Counted from the first letter of the stretch, positions 51,114-63,494 are shown. The stretch is 64,000 bases of DNA from Melitaea cinxia (GCF_905220565.1 NC_059409.1:1805501-1869500); one strand, 5' to 3'. Numbers and translations: made by a program. The notes: generated by a model from the sequence alone, not told the origin.

Positions 51114-52990
51114 GATAAAATTATGATTATTAACCAATCAGAGATAAGTTCAAAAAAGTTCGTTAAGATCCGTAAAAAAATATTCAATTACGAAGTTTAT
51201 CGCGACCTTATGTTTCAGATAAAATTTATCAGCAAGAGTCAAAGCAAGTATGTGACAAATAAAGTATAGTTTATAAAACTGTGCGAAGTAGAGAAAATAA
51301 AATTATATAATAATTTTTTATCCATTGGATATCACTATACTTCACGTTATTTTAACACCAATCAATGAAACAGGCTCTTGGTGATATATTTTTACATCTC
51401 TACATTAACAAGATTCTTAAAATAGTACGACGTACGTGACAAACCGATTTTCCATTTTTTTTATATGGTTATATAAAACCCAGAGTCGAGAGAGCCGCTG
51501 CCTGCGATACAGGCAACTCGGACATTGTGATAAATGACTATAATTGGTCAGGCTGTCGCTTCACTGCGCGAGGGCGAGGCGTGAAACGTCTGGGTTAAGA
51601 AAACCGGGAAACTTTTACATATATTTAAAATAAATCAAGTCGACGAAATGAACATGTAACAAACGATGTATGTTGATCGTAGTCACTTGCCTCAAATAAC
51701 TAAATTAAAGAAAGTAGGTTCAATATATAGAATGTATAAGATGTATATAAAATAAATATGGTCGTATGAACAAGGTTTTACAATAGGTATAGATATGCGA
51801 TATATGAAAAAAAAAATAGAAAATAAAATTGAACAATAACAAAGCACTCTTACTGCAAAGTTTTCAAATTATATACTTATGGCAAAGATAATAAGGGTAT
51901 ATAATTTTGTCGGCTTAGTTCCATAATTATCTACAGATAATAATTATTAAAAAAAGGCAGTAATATAAGATATAATCAATGTTTATTTCTAACAATATAT
52001 ATTTTGTTTCATTTTGCAAATTAAAAGGTGTCACGAAATCGCCTAAATATTGCCACCCCGTATTTGACAGACACCGAAAATTAGAAACCTACAGACTCCA
52101 TTTTATGAGTAGAAGTTACGAGAACAGCTCCAGACGGACTATTAAAGGCTGTGTTCCACGAATCTCATAAAGTACAGAAAACAAACTTACCTTGCATCAT
52201 TCCTGATTCTTCTTTCGATTAAAATAGAGTACAATTTTCTTTAAATCAGATCGAAAACAACTCGGCTTAGTGTTCTACGTTCGACGCCATTTTGTTCATC
52301 GTAAAACATTAACATCGTTCCTGTATTTTTGCGGTAAGCAACAAGTAATATTAAAATTGTAATTACTGATTCGTTATCATCATTACGTGACACTTCCTTA
52401 TTTTTCTCCCTTTGAGGTTTTTATGAAATAAACAAGCCTTACTTATTTTTTTTTTTAATACTTTGCTTATAACATTGCTTAGAGAAAATTTTAATGTTTT
52501 GTTTGTAATAGATAACCTCTAAAATACAGAATGGTTTTAAAATTAATAATCTACAAACATATTTACATAAATGTTAAACAAACACTTCTTTTTTATATGT
52601 AGCATACATATAGTAAGTATGCTTTTCAAATAAATAAACATACATAGACTAAAGAGGATAACGGAACAATCAACATAGTAAAATATATATAGATATTCCA
52701 CACGGGTGAAGCCGTGAGCGAAAAGGAATATAAATTCTATTTTTGGAAAATAATAAAGCGACCCTTTAGTTTAGTTAAATCAATGGTCCTAATTCAGCAA
52801 AAATTTGCTTAAATTCTTGAGCCAACGTTAAAATGTTTTAATTGATTTAATTTAAATTTTACCATCTCAAAATCAGTGGTTAATTAAAATGATCGGGATC
52901 TACTTGAAGCTTAAAAGTTTGCTGTCGATAAACTTCACTGTGAGAAAGACATAATTTAGAACTGTCTCAAATATTTTAGGGTACTTTTTT
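51114..52990. other. Single-copy DNA containing a structured GC-richer patch
   Basis: At 51477-51596, outer arms AACCCAGA and TCTGGGTT enclose a TGCCTG-CGATA-CAGGCA hairpin (51499-51515). The rest is AT-rich. ORFs at 51027-51269 and 51979-52170 are unsupported. Confidence 0.4.
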
Positions 52991-53121
52991 ATTGCTTCAG
53001 CCCGTAATATCCCACTACTGGGCATAGGCCTCTTTTCCCATATAGGAGAAGGATCAGAGCTTAATCCACCACGCTGCTCCACTTCGGGTTGGCGATATAA
53101 CTTGCTTAATTTTTACTTTAC
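52991..53121 (-). mobile_element. 5'-truncated family A SINE with a perfect duplication
   Basis: GCTTCAGCCCGTAATATCCC, GGGCATAGGCCTC, GGATCAGAGCTTAATCCACC and TCCACTTCGGGTTGGCGATA. GGTACTTTTTT at 52980-52990 and 53122-53132 is a perfect 11-bp target duplication. The minus frame 52900-53082 is a shadow. Confidence 0.88.
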
Positions 53122-53134
53122 GGTACTTTTTTAA

Positions 53135-53431
53135 CCGACTTCAAAAAGTAGGCGAATTCAATTCATACGTATTAAATATTTTTTTTTATGCATTATCGGG
53201 GATAACTTCGTTGTTTATGAACCGATTTTTATAATTCTTTTTTTTGTTGAAAAGGAGATATCCCAAGTATGGTACCATGATACGGAAACCAGGATATGAT
53301 GATGGAATTCCAGAGAAATCGAGAAAGACCCTCTAAAATCGTAATGACGACTCGGGCATTCGTTAATTTTTTTCGTCTACTTATGTTTTATTACTTTGTC
53401 GATGTAACTGAAGTCAAAGCAAACAAAATTA
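53135..53431 (-). mobile_element. Family D element flanked by TTAA
   Basis: CCGACTTCAAAAAGTAGGCG, GGTACCATGATACGGAAACC, CCAGAGAAATCGAGAAAG, GATGTAACTGAAGTCAAAGC and AAACAAAATTA. TTAA at 53131-53134 and 53432-53435. It retains the middle GGTACC module absent from most short copies. Confidence 0.82.
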
Positions 53432-53469
53432 TTAATTTAAGTAATCGACTATTTCGTTTCTTTGGTATA

Positions 53470-53570
53470 TAAAAGTAACTGACTCAACAGACGTCGTTCT
53501 TCTTTGTGAAGAGTCAAACGCTTGAAGCTTAAAAAAAAACTAATATTCTTGATACGGATGCCCTAATCAC
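53470..53570. other. Weak Helitron-like remnant
   Basis: ACTCAACAGACGTCGTTCTT and CAAACGCTTGAAGCTTAAAA resemble 36860-36915. Assignment is tentative. Confidence 0.3.
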
Positions 53571-53682
53571 CTTGTTTTGCATTCATATAATCACAATACC
53601 GAAAAAAAAAACCTTAAAAACATCTAGACAAACACAAGAGTTTTGTGAACTGTATAGTATTTTTCCGTATATTATATAATTA

Positions 53683-53994
53683 CTAGCTGTGCCCGTAACT
53701 TCGTCCGCGTGGACATTAAAAAAAAAAGTTATTCTTCAGTTCGCAGATATAAAAGAAATTTTCTAAAATAAAGGTAGCCTAAGTTACTCCTTACTACATC
53801 AGCTGTCTGCTAGTGAAAATCCCGTCAAAATTGATCCAGCCGTTTCAGAGATTAGCCGGAACAAACAGACAGACAGACAGACAAAAATTTTAAAAATGTT
53901 CTTTTGGTATATGTACCGTGTATACATCCATATGCGTTTAGTAAAAAGCGGTTATTTTAATATTACAAACAGACAATCTAATTATATTTATTGA
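53683..53994 (-). mobile_element. Helitron-like element (GGCACAGCTAG type)
   Basis: Minus strand ends CACGCGGACGAAGTTACGGG, CACAGCTAG followed by T. The middle has TTTGTCTGTCTGTCTGTCTG, TTCCGGCTAATCTCTGAAAC and CAGACAGCTGATGTAGTAAG. The 5' TC near 53994 is inferred by alignment to 48078. Internal order matches 35827-36149. Confidence 0.72.
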
Positions 53995-54942
53995 CCTAAT
54001 TACATACTCGTATATATGATATTCTTTTGCACTCGATCAGCTAAAAAGCATCTATTAAAAAAATCACGACTAACGAATTTTATTTTAATAATAAATGAAA
54101 AGTTTACATTAATCGTACCGTAATCCATAAATATTTAAGGTATAATTTTAAAACGCATTAATCATATTTTGATTTAGGAGTTTAATATATTTTTTTTTAA
54201 TTTTAGGAAAGTACTGTAAAACATAACGACTCGTGAGAACAACACAGTAATATTTAACTTAAAGCTTATTCTAAAGACTTCGTGTTTACCCGCAGCCATC
54301 CAAAATGTCGGTTCAAAAGTGTTTGTAAAGGTCAATTAAAACATTGTATATTTCGAAACTTAATCAATTATTCAATTAAGAGATTTCAATACGAATTCGT
54401 ATCAATCAGTTTCAATATTTGTTTGATCTCTCTTCTCGTATTTTAATGTCAATTAGGACGTTTTCAATAAAATTGATTGCTTCGACGAAAATCGACGAGC
54501 AATCAAACAAAGTAGGTTTTGTTAATCGCATCAGGTATGTGTAGCCATTTGTATATTAAAGTTATTAATATATTATATTATATTAAGTTATAATAATATT
54601 TATTTAAAATCACGAAAGCGTATTGAAACTGCATAAAGACGTCCCACTTTTGGGCAAAAACTTATTCTCTTTTAGGTATAAAAGACAAGGTGGAAATTAT
54701 TTCGCCAGATTTTTTTCTAGGGATTGGGCTGATGACTTCTCTAAACTCTTTAGTAGTTTTTATGAGGTGTGTATGCGAACATCACTTATAATGATTAACA
54801 GCAACCTACAGGAGAAAAATCAAACTTTCCGTTTTTTTCTTATTTATATATAACATATTAAGAAAAGCATGAATTACAATACATCTACTTGGAAATGCTT
54901 TTAGGCTTGTCCGCAAGTAACAATCTCACACATTTTGTACCA
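53995..54942. other. AT-rich single-copy DNA
   Basis: The plus frame at 54623-54853 has no recognised domain. No repeat is seen. Confidence 0.4.
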
Positions 54943-54950
54943 TAATACAA

Positions 54951-55119
54951 ATCATCACTTCAGCCTATCGCAGTCCACAGCTGGACATCGGCCTCCCCAA
55001 GTTCGCGCCAAACATCTTGGCGCGAACTCATGTGTTGCCCATAGTCACCACGCTGGGCACGCTGGTTGGTGACCGCAGGGCTGGCATTTTTCGCACCGAA
55101 GACGATAAAGAAGATTCGT
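54951..55119 (-). mobile_element. 5'-truncated family B element
   Basis: ATCATCACTTCAGCCTATCG, AGTCCACAGCTGGACAT, GGCGCGAACTCATGTGTTGC and GGTTGGTGACCGCAGGGC. TAATACAA at 54943-54950 and 55120-55127 is a likely 8-bp duplication, with about 20 extra bases before the right copy. Confidence 0.8.
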
Positions 55120-55127
55120 TAATACAA

Positions 55128-57117
55128 GCATATATGTATGTTTGATACAAATGTTGTTATGTTTGATACAAACATATAATGTAAAAGGTACGACCATATG
55201 ACTATTACAGTTGATCGTCGAGGAAAACCTCGTGAAATCTGATATGAATTGTAATGTTGGTCATATTTATTTGATCTAAAATATTTTTTGCAAGACAAAA
55301 GGCATCTAATACGTCTCCAATTCTTATGTCTGATGTTATCAATCTTAGAGTGTCTCGGTTCTTTGATTATTTAATATTTCCTATGTCTTTTTACATCTTT
55401 ATCAAAATATGTTAAAAGCGATTTGATAACGCAGAATTTTCAAGAACTTACTTAAAAATACAATTTCATGTTGGGTGGTGAAGGGAAATATAATCAGCGA
55501 CTCGGGTGAAATTCTGAAATGTTTCGAAGCCAATCCACAGTACAACAGCTGTAAACATTTTGCTTGGTAAAGAGCTCAGTTTTGAATAGACCGTAGTGAT
55601 TGGGTAAATTCGTATATATGTAGGCTATCGATATAAACGCTATAAATTTAGCCATGTTGAATTTTGAGTAAAGCAAGACTTGAATGTATTAAAGTATATT
55701 ACCAGCCAGCAAAGTATATTACCATTTTTATTATTAAATAATAAAAGTTAAACATTAGGGTTTTATGTAAGTTTGATTTCATTAACTAACTTTATATCTT
55801 CGGTTACAAGTTTTCGGTGAAAAGATTCTTAAAAATATTGTAACTACAATTATTCATTATATGCTTCACGTCTGTCTAAATTTTAATGACTAATTTAGGG
55901 AAGGGAAGTTAATGGAAGTCACACTAAATTATAAAACATATTCAATAAGAAGTACCGAAGAACACCCTCTAAACTACACTTTATCATGCTCACAAGTTAC
56001 TCCACGTTCGTCTGTTACGTAATTTAATTATTATCATTATTAAAATTTTTATTTCCATATAAAAATTTTGCGTCGTTTTAAATTCCATCCTTCGGTCCCA
56101 TGTTTCCCTGTGTGCTGTTTATCACAAAATGGCTCCACAGGATAAGCCCCTCATGAATAAAAAAAATAAACTTTTCGGAACTTGTAAAGTGCGAAATACT
56201 GCCAGTTGTGAAGTGTTCTCAGGTCCTCAGTGGGTTTTTAGCACTAACGAGCCTGTACACTGTGCTATTCATGCGTAACCAACTATGGCTCTTATGGCTC
56301 GAAGCATAAGGCTTGAATTGCTGGACCATATTTTATAGTTTTGTCGCCTGTTGACCTAAAAGATTACGCGGTATAACTCTGAACTTTTGGTCTATTTTCA
56401 AAATATGGGACTTATTCATACATTCGGAATGGCAACATATAAAAAAATCAGAGTTTTAAATAAATTGGAAGATGTTTCATAATTAGTTTTTAATTCCTTT
56501 GCCGCTTAATGCACCTGTCAGGAACAGTTTTAAAGCCTCGTAAACGCTCTGCTAATGGCGAGTTATATAATTAACATGGAGCGGACTAATAAATATATTC
56601 TTAAGCTTTGTTGATGAATATATTCAATTTAATATCATATTTCATAACACCCTTGTCTCCTCTAAGTGCGGGGCATTAGTATCATTAAAACAATGTCCAT
56701 AAAACAATACAGATTACGAAGCGGACAATCTCACTGAGCAATAATAAATCTAAAATCTAAACCACCTGAGCGTTCGACGTCCCCGTGATTATGAGCTCAC
56801 ACCCCAGTCTCCCCTCGTTCAGGCGAGCCAATAAAAACCGTCCAAAATGGTAATAGAATCCATTTTACATTGTACTGACATGTATATACTTAAGAATAAC
56901 CGAATTAGCGCTCGAAAAGCAGGCCGTATTCCGTGTAGCATAGCACACTGATCGCTAATTCATATTGCGTTTGTTCGATATTGAAATATCGAACTTATCC
57001 ACCAGTTATTGAGTATAAATTTCTATAATCGTTACTCGAGTTAAGTTGTTATCGTCGATTGAATAACGACGTTATATCTTTGAAGTAAGAGTTCGGAATT
57101 GATCGTTGGCTGTAACG
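55128..57117. other. Long single-copy stretch with less AT-rich blocks
   Basis: No family seen elsewhere in the window. Blocks at about 56090-56290 and 56500-56960 are less AT-rich with stops in all frames, and are candidates for conserved non-coding DNA. Confidence 0.4.
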
Positions 57118-57299
57118 TTGTGTTTACACCCTGGCGCGAGCGTCTCGCCCGGGCCGAGCTGGTATCCTGGGCGACCGCCGGTCCCCCCCGCGCTCCTTTC
57201 CCAGTCCTGCACTTGCACAACTGTACTCGACCCTAATAAAGGTACATTGTCACCTCTATTACTATAGCGGTAAAGGTCTTATTCACTTTCATACTCTGC
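57118..57299 (+). mobile_element. GC-rich island, possible solo LTR
   Basis: The most GC-rich segment of the window: CCCTGGCGCGAGCGTCTCGC, CCGGGCCGAGC, GACCGCCGGTCCCCCCCGCG, followed by CCTAATAAAGGTACATTG. A GC-rich run and then AATAAA within 200 bp suits an LTR (U3-R with polyadenylation signal). GTAACG occurs on both sides (57112-57117, 57300-57305) and could be a target duplication. No clean TG...CA ends are visible, so a conserved or captured CpG-rich element remains possible. Confidence 0.3.
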
Positions 57300-57305
57300 G
57301 TAACG

Positions 57306-57579
57306 AAACGTTCGTATAGAAATGAGTTTTAAGCCTGCGTTTCGTACTCGTTTGTTTTCGTTCGGGAATAGATTGGGTTTTGATTGGTATGACATTTTAT
57401 TTAAAAATCGAATGTTTTAGTTTCGGAATCCTCTGCGTTCATTGTGTACCTTTCACAACAGTCATTTTGCATTTTATTTCTTTATTGTTTTTCATTTACA
57501 GTTCTATTCGGTTTATTTTTATTAATATCGCTGAAATGTCTATTTTATTGTATGTTCATTATTAAAGGATTATATAAAA
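57306..57579. other. AT-rich single-copy DNA
   Basis: The plus frame 57380-57565 is hydrophobic by AT bias and is not supported as a gene. Confidence 0.4.
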
Positions 57580-57880
57580 CTAGCAATACCCGGGCGAATA
57601 ATAAATAAAAAAATTACCGACCGTCAATAATGTCGACGTTGTTTCAAAATTTAAGCCGTCACACATTTAATTTTAATAATTAATTTATTTACATAAACCA
57701 AAGCAATAATAAATTTTTTAGTTGTTGATGCCGGTATAGCAAGCATTTATCTATAAAATGGTATATAATTTATGTGGAGTAATTGTGAGGTTTTTTTTTC
57801 TAAAAAGGGAGTTAAATATCTTAACCCTAGCCTAGTAATAGTTATATGTGATAGTGGGACAGCGTCATATAAATAAATAT
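57580..57880 (-). mobile_element. Helitron-like element ending CTAG (E14)
   Basis: Minus strand ends TTGACGGTCGGTAATTTTTT, TTCGCCCGGGTATTG, CTAG, then T. It shares its body with 27955-28222 in inverted orientation. It abuts a family H copy on its 5' side, and family H may be its normal 5' part. Confidence 0.55.
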
Positions 57881-58054
57881 GGTTTACTACACGACTGAAG
57901 TAAAACTTACCAAACGTAACTCTTTCTATCTTCAATAACTTATATCTCCCTTTCAACTTCCATTCACCTTGCCTGATCACACTTTTCGTAACGCTCTCGT
58001 CACGTCTCTTACTCCCCAAGTCAAGCGTTATTATAAGTTTCACTTCAAAAATAT
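57881..58054 (-). repeat. Family H repeat
   Basis: ACACGACTGAAGTAAAAC, TCCATTCACCTTGCCTGATC, CGTAACGCTCTCGTCACG and CAAGTCAAGCG...CACTTCAAAAA. The minus frame 57747-58043 spans this and the neighbouring element and is not a gene. Confidence 0.7.
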
Positions 58055-59529
58055 TTTGTAAGAATATTTGTCTATAAATCTTTCAATTACGTTGAGTCTA
58101 TGAAAATAATTAAAAAAAAAAAACATTTAAAGTTACAAGCTTGTCTTCCGATATTTTTAGTCACTTCTATGTGTTAGTACACAGGGCCATCTCAGCTCTG
58201 TAGTTTCCAGCTCAAATTAATTTACGACATTCATATTTAGAATTTTAAGGGGGTGCCTTAAAGTTAAAGGGTCGGAATAGATGACAATCGCTTTGTAATA
58301 AAGTTATGCCATTTACATGTGCTGTGTATTGTATGTGCGTGTATTATTTCTTTCTAGAATTATTTATGTAGTTTCCTTTCCAGTTTAATTTTAAGTTTCA
58401 AATAAAAATTGTACAATAAGGTACAATTTTTAAAACCCAAGTATATTTTTATTCCTTTCTTGATGGAATACTTTTTTACAATAATTACTGTATTTGTAAG
58501 CGTTAAATTATCTTATTTTACGTTCATACATTTGAATAAACGCACAATATTTGTATTTAATATACATAAACTTTGAATTCTTGGGCTTTTTAGCAAGCAT
58601 TGGTATTGTGTTCCAAAATTTTGGATCCTTTTCTAAACCCTATTTGGAATACAGATGAAACCATGCGGGATGTCTAGTTGTTGACAAAACTTTATGCATA
58701 ACTCGTTTTATACATGCTTAATGAATAAAAATTTTCAACTTTAACCTAATGGGAACAATAAAAGTTTTCCGTAAAACGCTCTGTTTCAATAATTCCATTG
58801 TAACAGCGCATGAAGTTTACATTTTTAAAATTTTAATTCGAAACAGCAACTAAAACACATTATCTTATAAATAAGCAAACAGTAGCATCTTAAACAACGC
58901 TCCGAGCATCCCAAAGGAGATGAATGCAATCTAGTTCAGTGCTCATTGCTATGTGCATCTGTCTGTTCGCTCCGAGGGTGGTCCTCGATAAGGGTGTTTC
59001 TGAAGGGTTCGTAATTATATGAGGCGGAATTGAAACTGTGATATACGTGTTGATTTTTAGATTAGTTCTATTTTTTATATTAGCAGATGTCCACAGATTT
59101 TTCAAAGATAGTGTTGATATTAATCAAATAATAAATAAGTATGTGTACTTATGTACGCAAGCAAGAAGTCTACAGTTGGCTAGCTAACTTCACGGCGCTA
59201 ACTTCTTCTTCGTTGACAAGCTAACTTCAGGGTGTCGGTTTTTTTCGTGACGGTGTGCGCGCGCATCGTAAATAGCTACTCTCATAATTTTCCCTAACGT
59301 GCCAAAAGAAGCATAGCTTTAAAGTTCTGGATTAGACAAAGTTCCTATAGAACTGATCACCGCAGCTTTGATTACCGTTCAAAGCATATATTTGTATTGA
59401 CACAAATATTTGTTATTGATCTGGGTAATGACCCAACCCAGCCACACACCTATTAGCGTTTACTACTGTAGATAGGAAAATAATCTTTCGAATCTAAAAA
59501 TCGTGACTGATTAAGCTTATCTATATTTT
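58055..59529. other. Single-copy DNA with two less AT-rich patches
   Basis: Patches at 58890-59040 (GCTCCGAGGGTGGTCCTCGA) and 59170-59370 (GTGACGGTGTGCGCGCGCAT) have no supported frame. The second includes alternating GCGCGCGC. Confidence 0.4.
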
Positions 59530-59770
59530 AACTGAGGTAGGGCACAGCAGGAATTTCCTGTTCAAAATATGGAGCAGCCCGACTGGGGTAGTACCTCGAC
59601 CTTACAGAAGATCACAGCAAAATAATACTGTTTTCAAGCGGTATTGTGTTCCTGTTGGTGAGTAAGGTGACCAGAGCTCCTGGGGGGGTTGGGGATTGGG
59701 TCGGCAACGCGCTTGAGGTGATCAAGTGAGCCGTAAGCTTGTTTGCCGACCAAGTGATATAAAAAAAAAA
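59530..59770 (+). repeat. Family C repeat, near complete
   Basis: AACTGAGGTAGGGCACAGCA, GACTGGGGTAGTACCTCGAC, GAGTAAGGTGACCAGAGCTC and GTTTGCCGACCAAGTGATAT with an A-rich tail. A deletion removes CGATGCTTCTGG through the CGGTAATCGC region. The minus frame 59634-59816 is a shadow. Confidence 0.87.
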
Positions 59771-59996
59771 TCAATACATCCGTCAAATCGCTTACATAGA
59801 TCCAACATCGTTCCAAGATTAATATGAATATACATACATATAAGTTGTGATTATTTTGGTGTCTTAAGGTGGCGAATAGAAGTTAAAAATGGAAATATTG
59901 AACTGCGGTAGATAAAGATTGTTATTTCGTACATTTACAAAATTCAAATACATGCACGCATATAGTGTTATATGTGAGTGCATATACCATTAGCTC
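59771..59996. other. AT-rich single-copy DNA
   Basis: No feature supported. Confidence 0.4.
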
Positions 59997-60118
59997 TGGA
60001 ACGACGATCAACGTAAGATGGCTGGTGGTGGCTGGATGAGAATTGCGGATAATCGGAATGTCTGGCGCGGACTTGGGGAGGCCTATGTACAGCAGTGGTC
60101 TGCAATAGGCTGAAGTGA
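59997..60118 (+). pseudogene. RTE LINE extreme C-terminus, 5'-truncated
   Basis: The plus strand encodes about 38 residues, including GGGWMRIADNRNVWRGLGEA and a YVQQW-SAIG end with a TGA stop at 60111-60113, followed by AGTGAACTGAT. Diverged from the copies at 4776 and 33047. Confidence 0.85.
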
Positions 60119-60913
60119 ACTGATTAATAGAAATTTAATTATCTTTCATTACAGAAATTTCAGGAATCTAAATTATAATTAATCTTTATATTACCTGTAC
60201 TTTACGAGCAAAAAAAAAAATATATATAAATAATCCTAGCATCATTATTAAAATAATATAAATACTACTTGAATTACGTTACGTACGTTAAATGTAGTAA
60301 TTTATGTGGTTAAAATTTTTGAAAAGTTAGCAAGAGTGTATTGCTGACGTAAGCTCATTTTCACCTCGCGATACAACTTAATAGGAAAGCGTGAAAAGGC
60401 TGACAAGGGGGTACTTTTGTGCACGTACTATTTTAGAACTCGCAAGCGTTGGCTTGTTTAGACATGTTTCCGTTATATAGGCGGAGGCGGAAGCGATTTT
60501 TGATTAACTAAACTACTATTGTTGATGGTAATATATTTCCGCTGATAGTAAAATATTATAAGAGTGGTTGTAATACCGTCTTTATTATCTATTTATCTTA
60601 AGATCATTATAAAAATAATGTTACTCTCAAAATAATTAAAGTCAGCAAAAAGCAAGAAGGTTTCATATTTTTTAATATCGTGTACTAAAATTACGAAAGT
60701 TAGAAAGTCAACGTGATGTAGCCAATTGTGTGCCATTGCACATTATTTCGATAAAAACTTTTTGATATACTTTGCTCCTCCTGAAGCCGGATTCTTAAAG
60801 AGGTCGTCGGTCACAATTACTAAGAAAACAAATATTCGTCTACAGTACCCGAAATATTCCGTTCGATCGCAGATATCAAAGAGAGCTAAATTTAGAGGGC
60901 GATCGCTTATTTA
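60119..60913. other. Single-copy DNA
   Basis: The stretch at 60350-60500 is less AT-rich. The plus frame 60726-60914 has no recognised domain. Confidence 0.4.
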
Positions 60914-61176
60914 ACTGAGGTACAGCAGAAACTCTGGAGCAGCCCGAGTGGGAAAGTACCTCATACTTACAGAAGATCACATCTAAATAATACTGTTTTT
61001 AAGCAGTGTTGTGTTTCTGTGGTGAGTAAGGTGATCAGACCTCCTGGCGAGGATTGGAGGTAGGGTTGGCAACACGCTTGCGATGCTTGTAGTGTTGTTA
61101 GCATCTGTAGGCTTCGGTAATCACTTATCATCATGTGAGCCGTATGCTTGTTTGCCGAACTAGTTGTATAGTAAAA
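60914..61176 (+). repeat. Family C repeat
   Basis: AACTGAGGTACAGCAG (short deletion at the head), GAGCAGCCCGAGTGGGAAAG, AGATCACATCTAAATAATAC, CAGACCTCCTGGCGAGGATT and GAGCCGTATGCTTGTTTGCC. The tail is decayed to GTATAGTAAAAG. The minus frame here is a shadow. Confidence 0.82.
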
Positions 61177-61345
61177 GCCGGAAGCCAATAGCACCACCTG
61201 CCTCCCTTTATCCTCATCTTCATTTTTAGTGGCCGTAATCAATATATCATTAGCTCCTTTACAGTTCTATCTTTGCTTGATCTTTCTGTGAGCTATTAAT
61301 GAAACCGAAAAATGAAACGCTCTCGCTTCCGCTCACCCTTTCATT

Positions 61346-61611
61346 CATCATTATCATTACAGCCTATACAGTCCACTGCTGGACATAGGCCTCCACAAGT
61401 TTACGCCAAAAATAACGTGAACTCATGTGTTTTGCCCATAGTCACCACGCTGGGCAGGCGGGTTGGTGACCGCAGTACTGGCTTTGTCGCACCGAAGACG
61501 CTGCTGCCCGTCTTCGGCCTGTGTATTTCAAAGCCAGCAGTTGGATGGTTATACCGCCATCGGTCGGCTTCTTAAGTTCCAAGGTGGTTGTGGAACCTTG
61601 TTATCCCCTAT
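61346..61611 (-). mobile_element. 5'-truncated family B element with a perfect duplication
   Basis: (ATT/ATC)n start, ACAGTCCACTGCTGGACATA, GGTTGGTGACCGCAG, CGAAGACGCTGCTGCCC, GGTCGGCTTCTTAAGTTCC and TGGAACCTTGTTATCCC. ACCCTTTCATT at 61335-61345 and 61612-61622 is a perfect 11-bp target duplication. Plus frames here are shadows. Confidence 0.93.
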
Positions 61612-61622
61612 ACCCTTTCATT

Positions 61623-63494
61623 ACTGTGTCCTAACTCGACTGAAAACACTCGACTACTTCACGACTGAGGATTTTGTGTAAATTTGATTTTCATTATTCG
61701 AAGCATGCGGGATATTTATTTTTAATATTTCGCTGTGGAATGTTTGCGCTTAACTCGGAGATTATGATGTTGAGATGGAAAAAGGAAGAGTTATTAACGT
61801 TTTATGAAAAGCTTTCAGTGTATTCATTTCACGGTCGGTGAATATTTTTATCCGCTTTTTACTAGATAACGCCGGTTTAAACCGGTTTTAAAGTGAGTAA
61901 AGCTTAAACGCTCTTTTCCGATTCTGATCAGTATAACGTAATGGTACAGTGGATGTGTGACGTCATCGGTAAAAAATGGCGTTAAGTTATCGTTATCAAT
62001 GTAATATAGACTGCAAAATACATAAATATACGAACCCATATATGAATAGTAGCACATTGTATTGATTTTATGACAAACAAAAAGGCGAGCTTCATGTGGG
62101 TAAAAGTATAATTAACAGCTGTGTGCAGATAAAAAAGCAATAGAGTAAAAGAAAGAAAATTATCCCTAAATAATTTCCGCTCGAGAGCCATATTGTCCGA
62201 ACACATGCAACATAATCCAACCAACTACACAATGGGCACTAACGAAGGCGTAGTATCCACGCGTAGGGACACAGACAGAACAATTTAAAATTTAAAAATC
62301 GATCGAATCTTAATCACACACCTTCTCCCTCTCTCTCTATGTAGCAAAAAAAAAGTTATTTTATAAACATGAAATGTTAATCACAAACAGTAAAAATAAA
62401 ATCGTATAAAAGTCGACTATTTGAAAATGGAAAAATCGAATATTTTTCGGCAATATTGTTCGCGTGTACTTCTCACACAATGCGGCTTAACGAACGCAAC
62501 ATCGCGCGGGTTTCCCTTGGGACAAGATGATAGTTTCCAGCCAGTATTTTAGTTTAAATTTCGAATTCGAATTATTACATTTAAAGTGATATAAAACTTG
62601 TTTTGTTAAATACATATTCTGTGTAAAATATTTTATATTTTAATGTGCATTTGTGTCTATAGTTAGTTTTGATTGTAGCGTTAATTAATGTACGTAATGT
62701 AACGATTTAACTTTAATCCTTTTTTGTTAATTTTGATACATTACAATCGGTAAAAAAAAGAATTAAACGTGTCTTTTCTTACGATCCGCTGGACGTTCAT
62801 CTTTTATTGAATGACTGATTTGCAGCTTTATTACTACGTCATTCACTCGGGTATATTACTGATATGTATATATCGAAGGATGTGTATCGCTAAGTTTCTT
62901 TAGACAAAGATATATAATTTCTTATTTAAAAGCTTAAGATCAGCAAAAATAAAATTAAACTCGAGTTAAAGAAATAAGCTCTGGTGATCCCATCGCGTAT
63001 CTCCATACCGGTGTTTACCTTTAACTGTTTATTTTAAAAGTGCACGTCTTGCAGCAAAGGGAATTCCTGAACAACCCTTACGTTCTCGGGATAAAAAATT
63101 CTCAATCTACTTAAACAGTGCTGCCAATATTAAATTTTGTATTAAATATTTTTATGCATTGGTTTTACTGATAATTAAAAAAAAAAATTAAGATTAAATA
63201 TTCGGAATAACATTTTCATTTTATATGAACGTATTTTGTGTTTGTGAATGTATCCACTAAATTTACACAACGGCCGTGTCTTTTATAATTATATGAGGGT
63301 CTCTACATTAACCAAAAATAAAATGTATATTATTATTTCTCAGTAAATGGCTACCTACCCTCTTTTTTAATATTTATAAAATATTAAAGACTAATTTTGT
63401 TCGTGCTTGAATGTTAAATATAGAATTACATTTAAAATTTACACTTAGGATTTGTCCGCAGGTGGGAAATGAAGTTACCGGAAGTATCATGATA
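61623..63494. other. Long single-copy stretch
   Basis: No family seen elsewhere in the window. A less AT-rich block at 62455-62540 (GCAACATCGCGCGGGTTTCC) is unassigned. ORFs at 61848-62057 and 61982-62224 are not supported. Confidence 0.4.

Noticed and set aside
51027..51269. Cysteine/valine-rich open frame
   Set aside because: Produced by the (GT)n microsatellite.
58890..59105. 71-codon minus frame over a GC-richer patch
   Set aside because: No recognised protein similarity and no start or splice support.
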